Shown here: piece after piece, positions 24,174 through 24,972 of the stretch
Layout of the letters: each line of letters starts with the position of its first letter
Numbering within the stretch: the stretch's first letter is position 1
NCBI GenBank assembly: GCA_012514125.1
Contig: JAAZAW010000057.1
Location: 1-24,972, forward strand
From: Phycisphaerae bacterium
Lineage (GTDB): Bacteria; Planctomycetota; Phycisphaerae; JAAYCJ01
DNA: 24,972 nucleotides
Direction: 5' to 3'
Made by a program: the position numbers and the translations under genes
Notes under the pieces: model-generated
Databases searched by the model: none
What the model was told of the DNA's origin: nothing
The model's input: the letters and a program-made list of their open reading frames with translations, nothing else

Positions 24174-24972
24174 ATGGCGAAAATGGTATACTTTTTTGGT
24201 CCCGGCAAAGCCGAAGGCAAAGCCGAGATGAAGAATCTGTTGGGCGGCAAGGGTGCGAACCTGGCTGAAATGGCCAATATCGGGATTCCCGTACCGGCCG
24301 GTTTCACGATCACGACGGAAGTTTGCACCGAGTTCATGAAGGGCAAGGGCAAGTATCCCGCCGGTCTGGATAAGGAAGTCAAAACCGCGCTGGCCAAGGT
24401 CGAAAAGACCATGGGCATGAAGTTCGGCGACCCGAAGAACCCCCTGCTCGTGTCGGTTCGTTCCGGCGCTCGCAGTTCGATGCCGGGCATGATGGAAACG
24501 GTTCTGAACGTTGGTCTGACCACCAAAACCCGCGAGGGTCTGATCAAGCTGACCAACAATCCCCGATTCGTCTATGACGCTCATCGCCGATTGATTCAGA
24601 TGTACACCGACGTCGTGATGGAAAAGGCGGAAGGCATCGAACCGAAAGAAGGCATGGGCATTCGCCAGCAACTCGAACGCGAAATGGCCAAGATGAAAAA
24701 AGACCGCGGCGTGACGCTCGATACCGATCTGACCGCGGAAGACCTCAAGGAATTAATTGAAATCTACAAAGTCAAGGTCAAAGAAGTTCTGGGCAAAGAA
24801 TTCCCCGATGACGCCATGGAACAGCTTTGGGGCGGCGTCGGCGCGGTATTCAAAAGCTGGAACGGCAAGCGGGCCGTCGCGTATCGTAATATTGAAAACA
24901 TCCCGCACGAATGGGGGACCGCCGTCAACGTTCAAACGATGGTCTTCGGCAACATGGGCGACGATTCCGGTA
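24174..24972 (+). CDS. ppdK: Pyruvate, phosphate dikinase, 5' part (runs off the window)
   Basis: The first 266 residues are visible and the gene continues past the right edge. PPDK interconverts pyruvate, ATP and phosphate with phosphoenolpyruvate, AMP and pyrophosphate in the cytoplasm. The N-terminal ATP-grasp domain is clear: MVYFFGPGKAEGKAEMKNLL, GGKGANLAEMANIGIPVPAGFTITTEVC, VSVRSGARSSMPGMMETVLNVG, and RNIENIPHEWGTAVNVQTMVFGN. The glycine-rich GGKGANL and the SVRSGA segments are part of the nucleotide site. A perfect GGAGG lies 7 nt before the ATG. A second ATG at codon 4 is less likely. It has its own promoter and is separated from the preceding operon by a terminator. Codon choice (C-ending, Lys AAG) suggests high expression. 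Confidence 0.95.
   Translation, partial: MAKMVYFFGPGKAEGKAEMKNLLGGKGANLAEMANIGIPVPAGFTITTEVCTEFMKGKGKYPAGLDKEVKTALAKVEKTMGMKFGDPKNPLLVSVRSGARSSMPGMMETVLNVGLTTKTREGLIKLTNNPRFVYDAHRRLIQMYTDVVMEKAEGIEPKEGMGIRQQLEREMAKMKKDRGVTLDTDLTAEDLKELIEIYKVKVKEVLGKEFPDDAMEQLWGGVGAVFKSWNGKRAVAYRNIENIPHEWGTAVNVQTMVFGNMGDDSG

Overview
The window reads as a chromosomal segment of a planctomycete, probably of the Phycisphaerae side of the phylum. The best phylum marker is the 81-residue 'small basic protein' at 766-1011, a family restricted to the Planctomycetes-Verrucomicrobia-Chlamydiae group. A pseudopilin of the type abundant in these bacteria, a GH38 alpha-mannosidase and pyruvate phosphate dikinase fit the same picture. 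The placement is inferred from gene content only.

Region 1 (1-2930) holds a single-pass membrane protein, the PVC small basic protein with its own terminator, a class I/II aminotransferase and tRNA-Gln(UUG). The gaps here are full of small dispersed repeats: three different palindromes carrying the GTAG head of REP elements, one dRS3-like hairpin, and several AAGTTGGAAGT units. A near-consensus sigma-70 promoter at 2402-2430 lies upstream of a hairpin-rich stretch that precedes tRNA-Gln.

Region 2 (2931-9986) is a tight co-directional run of nine housekeeping genes: glmU, prs, rplY, pth, rpsF, ssb, rpsR, rplI, dnaB. They supply UDP-GlcNAc, PRPP, ribosomal proteins, peptidyl-tRNA recycling and replication. 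Two starts look non-ATG (rpsF TTG, rpsR GTG), judged from Shine-Dalgarno spacing.

Region 3 (9987-14214) faces the other way. It has a small DUF486 membrane protein and a 1156-residue hybrid histidine kinase (CHASE4, HAMP, two PAS, HisKA, HATPase, two receivers).

Region 4 (14215-18516) is the most interesting. On the minus strand it contains a sigma-54 type promoter (TGG-TACA-GTAA-TTGC-A, 14919-14934), two TATTCCCCA direct repeats 33 bp apart at enhancer distance upstream, a roughly 415-nt hairpin-rich transcript with a perfect 12-bp long-range stem, and a perfect intrinsic terminator (14494-14532). It looks like an unannotated sigma-54-controlled non-coding RNA or small-protein gene. The YprB-like nuclease gene lies just upstream. 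About 1.5 kb further on, an NtrC-family sigma-54 activator and its sensor-less histidine kinase form a translationally coupled pair. tRNA-Phe(GAA), with a near-perfect promoter, lies between them on the plus strand.

Region 5 (18517-24972) is on the plus strand: a GH38 alpha-mannosidase, a 780-bp mostly non-coding stretch, a pseudopilin-like protein followed by a Gly/Arg-rich membrane-anchored protein and a terminator, then the 5' part of ppdK behind a clear sigma-70 promoter.
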